This document shows, one piece after another, positions 44,854 through 54,058 of a DNA stretch of 64,000 nucleotides; the first letter of the stretch is position 1; each line of letters opens with the position of its first letter. The notes below the pieces were generated by a model. It saw only the letters and a program-made list of their open reading frames with translations, did not search any database and was not told the origin of the DNA. This DNA comes from Mycolicibacterium iranicum (GTDB lineage Bacteria > Actinomycetota > Actinomycetes > Mycobacteriales > Mycobacteriaceae). Location of the stretch: contig NZ_LWCS01000021.1 of the NCBI RefSeq assembly GCF_001650495.1, positions 294,427 through 358,426 of the forward strand, in the 5' to 3' direction. The translations under genes were made by a program, and so were the position numbers.

Positions 44854-46854
44854 ATGGCCGCAAACTCGGTATCGCCGACGCCCTTTCACGATCTCGACAC
44901 TTACCTCGGACTGCCCCGCGTCTCGGGTCTCGCAGTGTCGCCGGACGGGTCGCGGGTCGTGACGACGGTCGCGCAGCTCAACGAGAAGCGCACCGAGTTC
45001 GTCTCCGCACTGTGGGAGCTCGACCCGGCGGGACAAAAACCTGCCCGCCGCATCACCCATGGCGTCACGGGGGAGTCGTCGCCTGAGTTCACCGAGGACG
45101 GCGATCTGCTCTTCGTCGCCGCGCGTCCGACTCCCGACGACGACAAGCCGCCGAAATCGCTGTGGTGTCTGCCTGGGTCTGGAGGCGAGGCCTATGAACT
45201 GTGTGCCGTTCCCGGCGGTGTGGACGGCGTTCGGTCGGCCGGTCGTGCGGTCGTGGCCGCATCATCGATGCTCCCGTCGTCGGCGGACATCGACGCGGAT
45301 GCCACCCTGCGGAAGGCCCGCAAGGACAACAAGGTCTCGGCGATCCTGCATACCGGCTACCCCGTGCGTGCCTGGGACCATGACCTCGGGCCCGCGCAGA
45401 CGCATCTGTTCCTGGCAGGCCATGCCGCAACGCGTGATGTGACCCCGGCGCCCGCAGATGCTCTGCGCGAAGCGCATTTCGACGTCAGCCGCGATGGAAC
45501 TTTCGTGGTCACAACCTGGAGCGTGCCCGCTGCCGGCGCCGCCCGGCGGAGCACTCTCGTCCGCGTCGACCTGACCACCGCCGAGCGATCGACCATCGTC
45601 GACGACGAGACCGCCGACGTCGGATCACCGGCGATCGCACCAGACGGGGGAGCGGTGGCCTACCTACGTGAGACAATCTCCACACCGCAGCAGGCGCCGC
45701 GAATCACACTCTGCACCATGCGGTTCGGGCAGGAGCCGCGTGAGATCACGGCGGAGTGGGACCGGTGGCCGACGTCGGTGACGTGGTCTGCCGACGGCTC
45801 CACGCTGATCGTGACCGCTGACGACAACGGCCGTGGCCCGATCTTCGAGGTGCACCCCGGAACCGGCGCGGTGCGATCGTTGGTGTCCGACGACTTCACC
45901 TACTCCGACGTGCGGACAGCACCCGGCGGCACGCTGTTCGCGTTGCGCAGCTCCTACACCACACCCGCGCATCCGGTTCGCATCGATGCCGACGGGTCGA
46001 TAACCGTCCTCGACTGTGTCGAGTTCCCCGAACTCCCCGGTGAACTGACCGAGATCACCGCCAACGCCGACGACGGAACAACCGTCCGCTCGTGGATGGT
46101 CGTCCCGCACGGTGAGGACCCGGCGCCGCTGCTGCTGTGGATTCACGGGGGTCCGCTCGCCAGTTGGAACGCCTGGCACTGGCGCTGGAATCCGTGGCTG
46201 ATGGTCGCCCAGGGCTACGCGGTACTGCTGCCGGACCCGGCCCTGTCCACCGGCTACGGCCAAGACTTCATCCAACGAGGCTGGGGTGCATGGGGTTTCG
46301 CGCCGTACACCGATCTGATCGCGGCCACCGACGCGGCGTGCGCCCATCCGCGTATCGACGCCACACGGACGGCGGCGATGGGTGGGTCCTTCGGCGGTTA
46401 CATGGCCAACTGGATAGCCGGGCATACGGACCGCTTCGCAGCGATCGTCACCCACGCGAGCCTGTGGGCACTCGACCAGTTCGGCGGGACCACCGACGGC
46501 GGCTACTGGTGGGCCAGGGAAATGACACCCGAGATGACGAGCGCGAACTCACCGCACCTGTTCGTCTCCGAGATCCGGACGCCGATGCTCGTCATCCACG
46601 GCGACAAGGACTACCGGGTGCCGATCGGGGAAGCGCTGCGACTCTGGTACGAGCTGTTGAGCCGCTCCGCGCTGCCCGCTGCCGACTCTGGCCCTGAGGC
46701 AGGCACCACGGTGCACCGGTTCCTCTACTTCCCCTCCGAGAACCACTGGGTGCTCAGTCCTCAGCACGCAAAGATCTGGTACCAGGTCGTGCTGGCATTC
46801 CTGGCTCAGCACGTGCTCGGGCAGGACGCCGACCTGCCGGAGGTGCTCGGGTAG
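44854..46854 (+). CDS. Prolyl oligopeptidase family (S9) serine peptidase
   Basis: A 666-residue acylaminoacyl-peptidase/dipeptidyl-peptidase-like enzyme. An N-terminal beta-propeller (about residues 30-400, repeats such as AVSPDGSRVVTT and APDGGAVAYLRE) is followed by an alpha/beta hydrolase. That domain has LLLWIHGGPLASWNAW, the nucleophile Ser512 in GGSFGGYMANW, the acid in HGDKDYRVP and the His in SENHWVLS. ATG at 44854 is chosen because GAAGAGG lies just upstream; longer in-frame sequence runs into the divergent promoter. No signal peptide is seen, so it is cytosolic. It is divergent from amt. Confidence 0.9.
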   Translation: MAANSVSPTPFHDLDTYLGLPRVSGLAVSPDGSRVVTTVAQLNEKRTEFVSALWELDPAGQKPARRITHGVTGESSPEFTEDGDLLFVAARPTPDDDKPPKSLWCLPGSGGEAYELCAVPGGVDGVRSAGRAVVAASSMLPSSADIDADATLRKARKDNKVSAILHTGYPVRAWDHDLGPAQTHLFLAGHAATRDVTPAPADALREAHFDVSRDGTFVVTTWSVPAAGAARRSTLVRVDLTTAERSTIVDDETADVGSPAIAPDGGAVAYLRETISTPQQAPRITLCTMRFGQEPREITAEWDRWPTSVTWSADGSTLIVTADDNGRGPIFEVHPGTGAVRSLVSDDFTYSDVRTAPGGTLFALRSSYTTPAHPVRIDADGSITVLDCVEFPELPGELTEITANADDGTTVRSWMVVPHGEDPAPLLLWIHGGPLASWNAWHWRWNPWLMVAQGYAVLLPDPALSTGYGQDFIQRGWGAWGFAPYTDLIAATDAACAHPRIDATRTAAMGGSFGGYMANWIAGHTDRFAAIVTHASLWALDQFGGTTDGGYWWAREMTPEMTSANSPHLFVSEIRTPMLVIHGDKDYRVPIGEALRLWYELLSRSALPAADSGPEAGTTVHRFLYFPSENHWVLSPQHAKIWYQVVLAFLAQHVLGQDADLPEVLG

Positions 46855-46865
46855 CGTCGATCCCT

Positions 46866-48146
46866 ATGAGCGCAGGCGATGGAGCAAGCGAGCAGAACCG
46901 CGACCGCGAGCACGACATCGTGCTATACGGCGCCACGGGATTCGTCGGCAAACTGACGGCGCAGTACCTCGCCTCGGCGGGGTCCGGCGCACGCATCGCC
47001 CTCGCCGGCCGGTCCACCGATCGCCTGCTTGCGGTCCGCGAGTCGCTCGGTGAGGCGGCGAAGGACTGGCCGTTGATCGTGGCCGACGCATCCGAACCCT
47101 CGACCATCAACGCGATGGCCGCGACCACTCGGGTTGTCGTCACCACCGTCGGCCCCTACCTGCGCTACGGTCTGCCACTTGTGGCCGCGTGTGCGGCGGC
47201 AGGCACCGACTACGCCGACCTGACCGGTGAGACGCTCTTCGTCCGCAAGGCCATCGACCTCTATCACAAGCAGGCGGTCGACACCGGGGCGCGCATCGTG
47301 CACGCGTGCGGATTCGACTCCATTCCCTCGGATCTCACGGTGTTCGCGCTGTACCGGCAGGCCGAGCGTGACGGCACCGGGCAACTGGGTGACACCAACT
47401 TCGTGGTGCGTACATTCGCGGGCGGGGCGTCGGGCGGCACGATCGCGTCGATGGTCGAGTTCGCCAGGGAGGCCTCCGGTGATCCGGACGGGCGGCAACT
47501 CGTCAACGACCCGTACACGCTGAGCCCGGACCGCGGTGCCGAACCCGAGCTCGGCGCCCAGCCCGACGCGCGCTGGCGGCGAGGCCGCGACATCGCCCCC
47601 GAGCTCAACGGCTACTGGGTGGGCGCGTTTCCGATGGCGATCCCGAACAGCCGGATCGTGCGCCGCAGCAATGCGCTTCTCGAATACGCCTACGGCAGGC
47701 GCTTCGAGTACGCCGAGCAGATGAGTCTCGGCCGCTCGGTGGGTGCACCCGTCATCGCCGCGATGGCCACCGCAGGCAACGTCGCGACCATGGAACTCGG
47801 CACCCGCTACATCAATCGTGTGCCGCGCGCCGCTCTGGAGAGGGTGCTGCCCAAGCCCGGGACGGGTCCCAACGAGCAGACCCGCGAGCGCGGGCACTAC
47901 ACAGTCGAGACGTACACCACGACGACCCACGGCGCGCGGTATGTCGCCCGGATGTCCCAGCAGGGCGATCCGGGATACAAGGCCACCTCGGTGCTGCTCG
48001 GAGAAAGCGGACTCGCACTCGCGCTGGACCGCGACAAGCTCTCCGACCTGCGCGGAATCCTGACCCCGGCGGCCGCCATGGGCGACGCGTTGCTCAGCAG
48101 GTTCCCGGCCGCGCACGTCTCGCTCGACGTGTCGCGACTGAACTAG
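46866..48146 (+). CDS. Saccharopine dehydrogenase-like/trans-acting enoyl reductase family (Rv2449c homologue)
   Basis: A 426-residue NAD(P)-binding protein of the saccharopine dehydrogenase-like family that includes mycobacterial lipid enoyl reductases. The N-terminal Rossmann motif reads IVLYGATGFVGKLTAQYLA. GPYLRYGLPLVAACAAAGTDYADLTGE and IVHACGFDSIPSDL are the family blocks, and the C-terminal end is an ordinary compact tail. It starts 11 bases after the peptidase stop and corresponds in position to M. tuberculosis Rv2449c, between rpfE and valS. The substrate is unknown; a lipid or polyketide substrate is plausible. Confidence 0.88.
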   Translation: MSAGDGASEQNRDREHDIVLYGATGFVGKLTAQYLASAGSGARIALAGRSTDRLLAVRESLGEAAKDWPLIVADASEPSTINAMAATTRVVVTTVGPYLRYGLPLVAACAAAGTDYADLTGETLFVRKAIDLYHKQAVDTGARIVHACGFDSIPSDLTVFALYRQAERDGTGQLGDTNFVVRTFAGGASGGTIASMVEFAREASGDPDGRQLVNDPYTLSPDRGAEPELGAQPDARWRRGRDIAPELNGYWVGAFPMAIPNSRIVRRSNALLEYAYGRRFEYAEQMSLGRSVGAPVIAAMATAGNVATMELGTRYINRVPRAALERVLPKPGTGPNEQTRERGHYTVETYTTTTHGARYVARMSQQGDPGYKATSVLLGESGLALALDRDKLSDLRGILTPAAAMGDALLSRFPAAHVSLDVSRLN

Positions 48147-48190
48147 TCGAACGGGCCCGCAGACCTGTCGGACGGGTCTACCGTCGGTGC

Positions 48191-48778
48191 ATGGCTGATC
48201 TTGATGAACTGTTCGCCGAGATACCCACGCAGCAGATCGCACGCCGGATCGGCGCCGACGAAGACGAGGTGAGAAGCGCAGTCAAGACCCTGCTGCCGGT
48301 ACTCGTCGGCGGTCTGCAGCACAACGCACAGGACCCGGGTAACGCGTCGCGCATCGCGTCCGCGGCCAGCACTCACGCCGCCAGTGGCCTGCTCGACGGC
48401 GGGGTGGACGTCGATCAGGTCGACGAGACCGACGGATCCAAGGCGATCGCGAAGATTTTCGGTGGCAACGACACCGGCCAGGTGGCGTCGGCGCTGTCCG
48501 GTGGCGGCGCGGGCAACAGCGACCTGATCAACAAGCTGCTGCCGATACTGGCGCCGATCGTGCTCGCCTACATCGGCAGAAAGTTGTCCGGAGGGCAGGG
48601 CGCGCCGCAGGGCCGGTCCGACGGCGGTGGCCTCGGCGACATCCTCGGCGGAATCCTGGGGGGCGGCCAGGGCGGCGGCGACAACCCGCTGGGCAGCATC
48701 CTCGGCAGCGTGCTGGGCGGCGACAAGGGCGGGCCGCTCGGCGACATCCTGGGCGGGTTGCTGGGCGGCCGCAAGTAG
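48191..48778 (+). CDS. DUF937 family protein
   Basis: A 195-residue protein of unknown function. The N-terminal half has the DUF937 pattern: EIPTQQIARRIGADEDEVRSAV, LLPVLVGGLQHNAQDP and a short helix NKLLPILAPIVLAYIGRKL. The C-terminal 60 residues are a Gly-rich repeat of LGDILGGILGG, LGSILGSVLGG and LGDILGGLLGG, each about 12 residues. No signal peptide is present. It is inserted between the Rv2449c and valS positions and has no counterpart there in M. tuberculosis. The role is not known. Confidence 0.85.
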   Translation: MADLDELFAEIPTQQIARRIGADEDEVRSAVKTLLPVLVGGLQHNAQDPGNASRIASAASTHAASGLLDGGVDVDQVDETDGSKAIAKIFGGNDTGQVASALSGGGAGNSDLINKLLPILAPIVLAYIGRKLSGGQGAPQGRSDGGGLGDILGGILGGGQGGGDNPLGSILGSVLGGDKGGPLGDILGGLLGGRK

Positions 48779-48833
48779 GGCCGCCACATCGGGCGCGACG
48801 CACCATCTCGCAGCCACTTCCTAGAATGGCGCG

Positions 48834-51518
48834 GTGACCTCCCAGCCCCATGCCAACGGTGACGCGCGCAGCGTCCCCGAGCTCGAAGCCCTGCCCAAGT
48901 CCTGGGACCCGGCAGCGGTGGAGAGCGAGCTCTACGAAGGCTGGGTCAACGCGGGCTACTTCCGTGCCGATCCGTCCAGCGGCAAGCCGCCGTATTCGAT
49001 CGTGCTGCCGCCTCCCAACGTGACCGGCAGCCTGCACATGGGCCACGCCCTGGACCACACGCTGATGGATGCCCTGACCAGGCGCAAGCGTATGCAGGGT
49101 TACGAGGTGCTGTGGCTACCGGGCATGGACCACGCCGGCATCGCGACTCAGACCGTGGTGGAAAAACAGCTCGCTGTCGACGGGAAGACCAAAGAGGACT
49201 TCGGCCGCGAGCTGTTCGTCGAGAAGGTGTGGGACTGGAAGCGCGAGTCCGGCGGCACCATCGGCGCACAGATGCGCCGACTCGGCGACGGCGTCGACTG
49301 GAGCCGCGACCGGTTCACCATGGACGACGGGCTGTCGCGCGCAGTGCGCACGATTTTCAAGCGGCTCTTCGATGCCGGGCTGATCTACCGCGCCGAGCGG
49401 TTGGTCAACTGGTCTCCGGTGCTGGAGACCGCGATCTCCGACCTGGAGGTCAAGTACGAGGACATCGAGGGCGAGCTGGTCTCGTTCCGCTACGGTTCGA
49501 TGAACGACGACGAACCGCACCTCGTGGTCGCCACCACCCGGCTGGAGACGATGCTCGGTGACACCGCGATCGCGGTGCATCCCGACGACGACCGTTACCG
49601 CCACCTTGTCGGCAAGACGCTTCCGCACCCGTTCCTGGATCGTCGCATCATCATTGTTGCGGACTCGCACGTCGACCCCGAATTCGGTACCGGCGCAGTC
49701 AAAGTCACACCTGCCCATGATCCGAACGACTTCGACATCGGTCTGCGTCATCAGCTGCCGATGCCCACCATGCTCGATACCAAAGGCCGAATCGCCGATA
49801 CCGGAACCCGATTCGACGGCATGGATCGCTTCGAGGCGCGGGTTGCGGTGCGCGAGGCGCTGGCCGCCGAGGGACGCATCGTTGCCGAGAAGCGGCCTTA
49901 CCTCCACAGCGTCGGGCACTCCGAGCGCAGCGGCGAGCCGATCGAACCGCGGTTGAGCCTGCAGTGGTGGGTCAAGGTGGAGTCGCTGGCCAAGGCCGCC
50001 GGAGACGCGGTTCGCAACGGCGACATCGTGATTCATCCGAAGAGCCTTGAGCCGCGCTGGTTCGGGTGGGTCGATGACATGCACGACTGGACCATCTCGC
50101 GGCAACTTTGGTGGGGTCATCGCATCCCGATCTGGCACGGACCCAACGGTGAGCAGGTGTGTGTCGGCCCGGACGAGACGCCTCCGGAGGGCTGGGAGCA
50201 GGACCCCGACGTGCTGGACACCTGGTTCAGCTCGGCCTTGTGGCCTTTTTCCACGATGGGCTGGCCCGACCGGACCCCCGAGCTGGAGAAGTTCTATCCG
50301 ACAAGCGTCTTGGTGACCGGCTACGACATCCTGTTCTTCTGGGTCGCGCGGATGGTGATGTTCGGCACATTCGTCGCGGGCGACGAGACGATCACGCTCG
50401 ACGGTGAGCGCGGTCCTCAGGTGCCGTTTGAGAACGTCTTCCTGCACGGGCTGATCCGCGACGAGCACGGCCGGAAGATGAGCAAGTCGAAGGGCAACGG
50501 CATCGATCCACTGGACTGGGTGGAGATGTTCGGTGCCGACGCGCTCCGATTCACCCTGGCCCGAGGCGCGAGTCCCGGCGGGGACCTCGCGATCGGTGAA
50601 GACCATGCGCGCGCGTCCAGGAATTTCGCGACCAAGCTGTTCAATGCCACGCGCTTCGCGCTCCTGAACGGGGCCAGCCCCGCGCCGCTGCCGCCCGTCG
50701 GTGAGCTCACCGATGCGGATCGCTGGATTCTGGGCAGGCTCGAAGAGGTTCGGGCCGAGGTGGATTCGACACTGGACTCGTACGAGTTCAGCCGGGCGTG
50801 CGAAGCGCTCTACCACTTCGCTTGGGACGAGTTCTGCGACTGGTATGTCGAACTCGCCAAAGTGCAGCTGAGTGAGGGAATTTCCCACACGACCGCGGTG
50901 CTTGCCGCGGTGTTGGACAGCCTGCTGAAGCTGCTGCACCCGGTGATGCCGTTCGTCACCGAGGTGCTGTGGAAGGCCCTCACCGGGGGAGAGTCGCTGG
51001 TCATCGCGAAGTGGCCGACACCAAGCGGTTTTGAGACGGATCACGCTGCGGCCCAACGGGTCGCGGACATGCAGAAGCTCATCACCGAGGTGCGCAGGTT
51101 CCGCAGCGACCAGGGTCTGGCGGACCGGCAGAAGGTGCCGGCCCGGTTGTCGGAGATCGAGGCAGCAGGTCTGAAGGTCCATGTCCCCGCGGTCACCGCG
51201 CTGGCTTGGCTGACGCCTCCTGCCGACGGTTTCAGCGCGTCGGCGTCGGTGGAGGTGAGGCTGTCGGCGGCGACCGTGGTCGTCGAGGTCGACACATCCG
51301 GCACCGTCGACGTCGAAGCAGAGCGCCGAAGGCTCGAGAAGGATCTGGCCGCCGCGGAGAAGGAACTGTCGGGAACCTCGGCGAAACTGGGCAACGATGC
51401 CTTCCTGGCCAAGGCGCCCGCCGAGGTCGTCGACAAGATCCGTAGCCGGCAGCAGGTGGCGGGCGAGGAAGTGGAGCGGATCAAGGCTCGCCTGGCCGCG
51501 CTCTCGGCCAGCCGGTAG
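48834..51518 (+). CDS. valS: Valyl-tRNA synthetase
   Basis: Charges tRNA-Val. The 894-residue class I synthetase has HMGH at residues 68-71 in [14 protein letters not shown]. The editing (CP1) domain follows with [17 protein letters not shown] and [24 protein letters not shown] is at 548-552 in [17 protein letters not shown]. The C-terminal coiled coil (about 830-890: [20 protein letters not shown] and following) is the tRNA-binding arm. GTG at 48834 is the start. The order valS-folC-membrane protein-ndk is that of M. tuberculosis Rv2448c-Rv2445c. Confidence 0.97.
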   Translation: MTSQPHANGDARSVPELEALPKSWDPAAVESELYEGWVNAGYFRADPSSGKPPYSIVLPPPNVTGSLHMGHALDHTLMDALTRRKRMQGYEVLWLPGMDHAGIATQTVVEKQLAVDGKTKEDFGRELFVEKVWDWKRESGGTIGAQMRRLGDGVDWSRDRFTMDDGLSRAVRTIFKRLFDAGLIYRAERLVNWSPVLETAISDLEVKYEDIEGELVSFRYGSMNDDEPHLVVATTRLETMLGDTAIAVHPDDDRYRHLVGKTLPHPFLDRRIIIVADSHVDPEFGTGAVKVTPAHDPNDFDIGLRHQLPMPTMLDTKGRIADTGTRFDGMDRFEARVAVREALAAEGRIVAEKRPYLHSVGHSERSGEPIEPRLSLQWWVKVESLAKAAGDAVRNGDIVIHPKSLEPRWFGWVDDMHDWTISRQLWWGHRIPIWHGPNGEQVCVGPDETPPEGWEQDPDVLDTWFSSALWPFSTMGWPDRTPELEKFYPTSVLVTGYDILFFWVARMVMFGTFVAGDETITLDGERGPQVPFENVFLHGLIRDEHGRKMSKSKGNGIDPLDWVEMFGADALRFTLARGASPGGDLAIGEDHARASRNFATKLFNATRFALLNGASPAPLPPVGELTDADRWILGRLEEVRAEVDSTLDSYEFSRACEALYHFAWDEFCDWYVELAKVQLSEGISHTTAVLAAVLDSLLKLLHPVMPFVTEVLWKALTGGESLVIAKWPTPSGFETDHAAAQRVADMQKLITEVRRFRSDQGLADRQKVPARLSEIEAAGLKVHVPAVTALAWLTPPADGFSASASVEVRLSAATVVVEVDTSGTVDVEAERRRLEKDLAAAEKELSGTSAKLGNDAFLAKAPAEVVDKIRSRQQVAGEEVERIKARLAALSASR

Positions 51519-51533
51519 CGGAGCGGATCACCC

Positions 51534-52949
51534 ATGTCATCCGTGGAACCCACACCCGACGAGGTCGCCGCCCTGTTGCAGGTCGAGCACCTGCTCGACC
51601 AGCGGTGGCCCGAGACGAAGATCGAGCCCAGCACGGCACGGATCTCCGCCCTGTTGGAGCTTCTCGGTTCGCCGCAACGGGGCTATCCGTCCATCCACAT
51701 CGGCGGGACCAACGGCAAGACGTCGGTGGCCAGGATGGTCGACGCATTGCTCACGGCGTTCAGTCGCCGGACGGGACGCACCACCAGCCCGCATCTGCAG
51801 TCGGCCGTCGAGCGTATCTCCATCGACGGAAGGCCGATCAGCCCAGCGACCTACGTCGACACCTACCGGGAGATCGAGCCGTTCGTCGAACTCGTCGATC
51901 GCCAGTCAGAAGCCGCGGGCGGGCCCCGGATGAGCAAGTTCGAAGTGGTCACCGCGATGGCGTTCGCGGCATTCGCCGATGCGCCGGTCGAGGTCGCTGT
52001 GGTCGAGGTCGGCCTCGGTGGACGCTGGGACGCCACCAACGTGGTCGACGCACCGGTTGCGGTCATCACCCCGATCTCGATGGATCACGTCGACTATCTG
52101 GGTGAGACGATCGCCGAGATCGCGGGGGAGAAGGCGGGGATCATCACGAGGCAGGCCGACGACCTCGTGCCGACCGACACCGTGGTGGTGCTCGCGCGTC
52201 AGGTTCCCGAGGCGATGGAGGTGCTCCTGGCCGAGTCGGTACGGGCCGACGCTGCCGTCGCACGGGAGGATTCGGAGTTCGCCGTTCTCGGCCGGCAGGT
52301 TGCCATCGGCGGCCAGGTGTTGGAATTGCAGGGTCTCGGCGGGGTGTACTCCGAGATCTTCCTGCCGCTGCACGGCGAACACCAGGCCCACAACGCGGTG
52401 GTCGCGCTGGCCGCCGTCGAGGCGTTCTTCGGCGCGGGCGCCGACCGGCAACTCGACATCGACACCGTGCGCGCCGGCTTCGCGGCCGTGACGTCGCCCG
52501 GCCGCCTCGAACGGTTGCGCAGCGCGCCGACGGTTTTCATCGACGCAGCGCACAACCCGGCTGGGGCGGCCGCGCTTTCGGAGGCGCTGCGCGACGAATT
52601 CGACTTCCGTTTCCTCATGGGCGTCGTGTCGGTCATGGGCGACAAGGACGTCGACGGCATCCTGGCCGCGCTCGAACCGGCGCTGGATCAGATCGTCGTC
52701 ACCCACAACGGTTCCCCGCGGGCACTGGAGGTCGCGGCGCTGGCTGTGAAGGCCGAGGAGATCTTCGGGCCCGAGCGGGTCATCACAGCGTCGACGCTGG
52801 CCGATGCCATCGAGACGGCCACGGCTGTCGTCGAGGAATTCGGGAATGGTGCCGATGGCGCGGGCATGAGTGGCGCAGGGATCGTCATCACGGGTTCGGT
52901 GGTCACCGCGGGCGCGGCCCGCACCCTGTTCGGAAAGGACCCGGCATGA
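51534..52949 (+). CDS. folC: Folylpolyglutamate synthase/dihydrofolate synthase
   Basis: Adds glutamate to folates and to dihydropteroate. The 471-residue Mur-ligase-fold protein has the ATP loop GGTNGKTSVARMVDALL and the P-loop-proximal TSPHLQSAVERISI. VVEVGLGGRWDATNVV, ISMDHVDYLGETIAEIAGEKAGII and FIDAAHNPAGAAALSEAL follow. All motifs of FolC are present. It starts 15 bases after valS. Its 3' end overlaps the next gene by four bases (ATGA). Confidence 0.95.
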   Translation: MSSVEPTPDEVAALLQVEHLLDQRWPETKIEPSTARISALLELLGSPQRGYPSIHIGGTNGKTSVARMVDALLTAFSRRTGRTTSPHLQSAVERISIDGRPISPATYVDTYREIEPFVELVDRQSEAAGGPRMSKFEVVTAMAFAAFADAPVEVAVVEVGLGGRWDATNVVDAPVAVITPISMDHVDYLGETIAEIAGEKAGIITRQADDLVPTDTVVVLARQVPEAMEVLLAESVRADAAVAREDSEFAVLGRQVAIGGQVLELQGLGGVYSEIFLPLHGEHQAHNAVVALAAVEAFFGAGADRQLDIDTVRAGFAAVTSPGRLERLRSAPTVFIDAAHNPAGAAALSEALRDEFDFRFLMGVVSVMGDKDVDGILAALEPALDQIVVTHNGSPRALEVAALAVKAEEIFGPERVITASTLADAIETATAVVEEFGNGADGAGMSGAGIVITGSVVTAGAARTLFGKDPA

Positions 52950-53329
52950 CGACCCAGGCCCCCGATCCGTGGAAGAGCTTTCGCGGTGTCATGGCGGGCA
53001 CCCTGATCCTCGAGGCCATCGTCGTGCTCCTGGCTCTGCCGGTGGTCGGCGCCGTCGGGCCGGGGCTCACCGGGTTCTCGATGGCCTACGTCATCGGCGT
53101 CGCGGTACTGCTGGTGCTGATGGCCGGGGTGCAGGGCAGATCGTGGGCGATCTGGGCCAATCTCGGCGTACAGGTGCTCCTCGTGGCGGGCTGGTTCCTC
53201 TATCCCGGCATCGGCTTCATCGGCCTGCTGTTCCTGCTGGTCTGGCTGCTCATCGCCTACCTGCGGGCAGAGGTGCTCCGCAGACAGAAGCGGGGCCTGC
53301 TTCCGGGGCAACGTACCGACGACGATTAG
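52946..53329 (+). CDS. DUF4233 membrane protein (Rv2446c homologue)
   Basis: A 127-residue membrane protein with four hydrophobic segments: [56 protein letters not shown] and [17 protein letters not shown]. It ends in a short basic tail. It overlaps folC by four bases and is followed by ndk after ten, a placement conserved in mycobacteria. The function is unknown. Confidence 0.9.
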   Translation: MTTQAPDPWKSFRGVMAGTLILEAIVVLLALPVVGAVGPGLTGFSMAYVIGVAVLLVLMAGVQGRSWAIWANLGVQVLLVAGWFLYPGIGFIGLLFLLVWLLIAYLRAEVLRRQKRGLLPGQRTDDD

Positions 53330-53339
53330 GCTGTCGGGC

Positions 53340-53750
53340 GTGACTGAGCGAACTCTCGTCCTGATCAAGCCCGACGGTGTGCAGCGCCGCCTCATCGGAG
53401 AGATCATCAGCCGAATCGAAGCCAAAGGCCTCACCTTCGCGGCCCTGGAGCTGAAGAACGTCAGCGACGAAACTGCCCGTGCCCACTACGCCGAGCACGA
53501 GGGCAAGCCGTTTTTCTCGTCGCTGCTCGAGTTCATCACCTCGGGCCCGGTCGTTGCGGCCGTTCTCGAAGGCCCGCGCGCCATCGCAGCGTTCCGACAA
53601 CTCGCCGGTGGCACCGACCCGGTCGAGAAGGCCACGCCCGGCACCATCCGCGGTGACCTGGGTCTGGAGACCCAGTTCAACCTGGTACATGGATCCGATT
53701 CGCCGGACTCCGCCGCCCGCGAGATCGAGCTCTGGTTCCCCGGTCTCTGA
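53340..53750 (+). CDS. ndk: Nucleoside diphosphate kinase
   Basis: Transfers the gamma phosphate between nucleoside triphosphates and diphosphates through a phosphohistidine. The 136-residue protein has [18 protein letters not shown], the ribose/phosphate contacts, and the active-site histidine in [17 protein letters not shown]. The GTG start at 53340 is ten bases after the preceding stop. This is the usual mycobacterial length and place (Rv2445c). Confidence 0.97.
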   Translation: MTERTLVLIKPDGVQRRLIGEIISRIEAKGLTFAALELKNVSDETARAHYAEHEGKPFFSSLLEFITSGPVVAAVLEGPRAIAAFRQLAGGTDPVEKATPGTIRGDLGLETQFNLVHGSDSPDSAAREIELWFPGL

Positions 53751-54058
53751 CGGCATCTCGCCCGAGCTAACCCGGCCTTCTCGGATCACCCTCCGAGATG
53801 TGGGATACTGGTCGCGGGTGATCGGCCTTACAACCCGGGTCGGCCACCCGAATGAAGACTTTGGCGAGCGCGACCACCGTTACATCGGTGCGGCGCAGCC
53901 GTCCAGCCATCATTCAGACAGGCACCGAGACCGTTCCTTCGGGATCACTCGGAGCAAGACCATAAAAAGTCCGGGAGTAGGTAGCCCGGATACAGAATCG
54001 GAAGCCCTCGCGTGGCCGCGTCAGCAAACTGACGCGCCCGGGGGCTTGAGGAGAATAC
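53751..54058 (+). promoter_or_regulatory. ndk-rne intergenic region, rne promoter and leader
   Basis: A 7-bp perfect hairpin (53779-53785 with 53792-53798) may end ndk. GATACT (53804-53809), with TG three bases upstream of it, is a candidate extended -10 box with a poor -35. This would give an rne leader of about 240 bases, in line with the long rne leaders of mycobacteria. A second hairpin (54018-54024 with 54029-54035, CAAA loop) stands just before the GAGGAGA ribosome-binding site. No ORF is convincing here. Confidence 0.5.
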
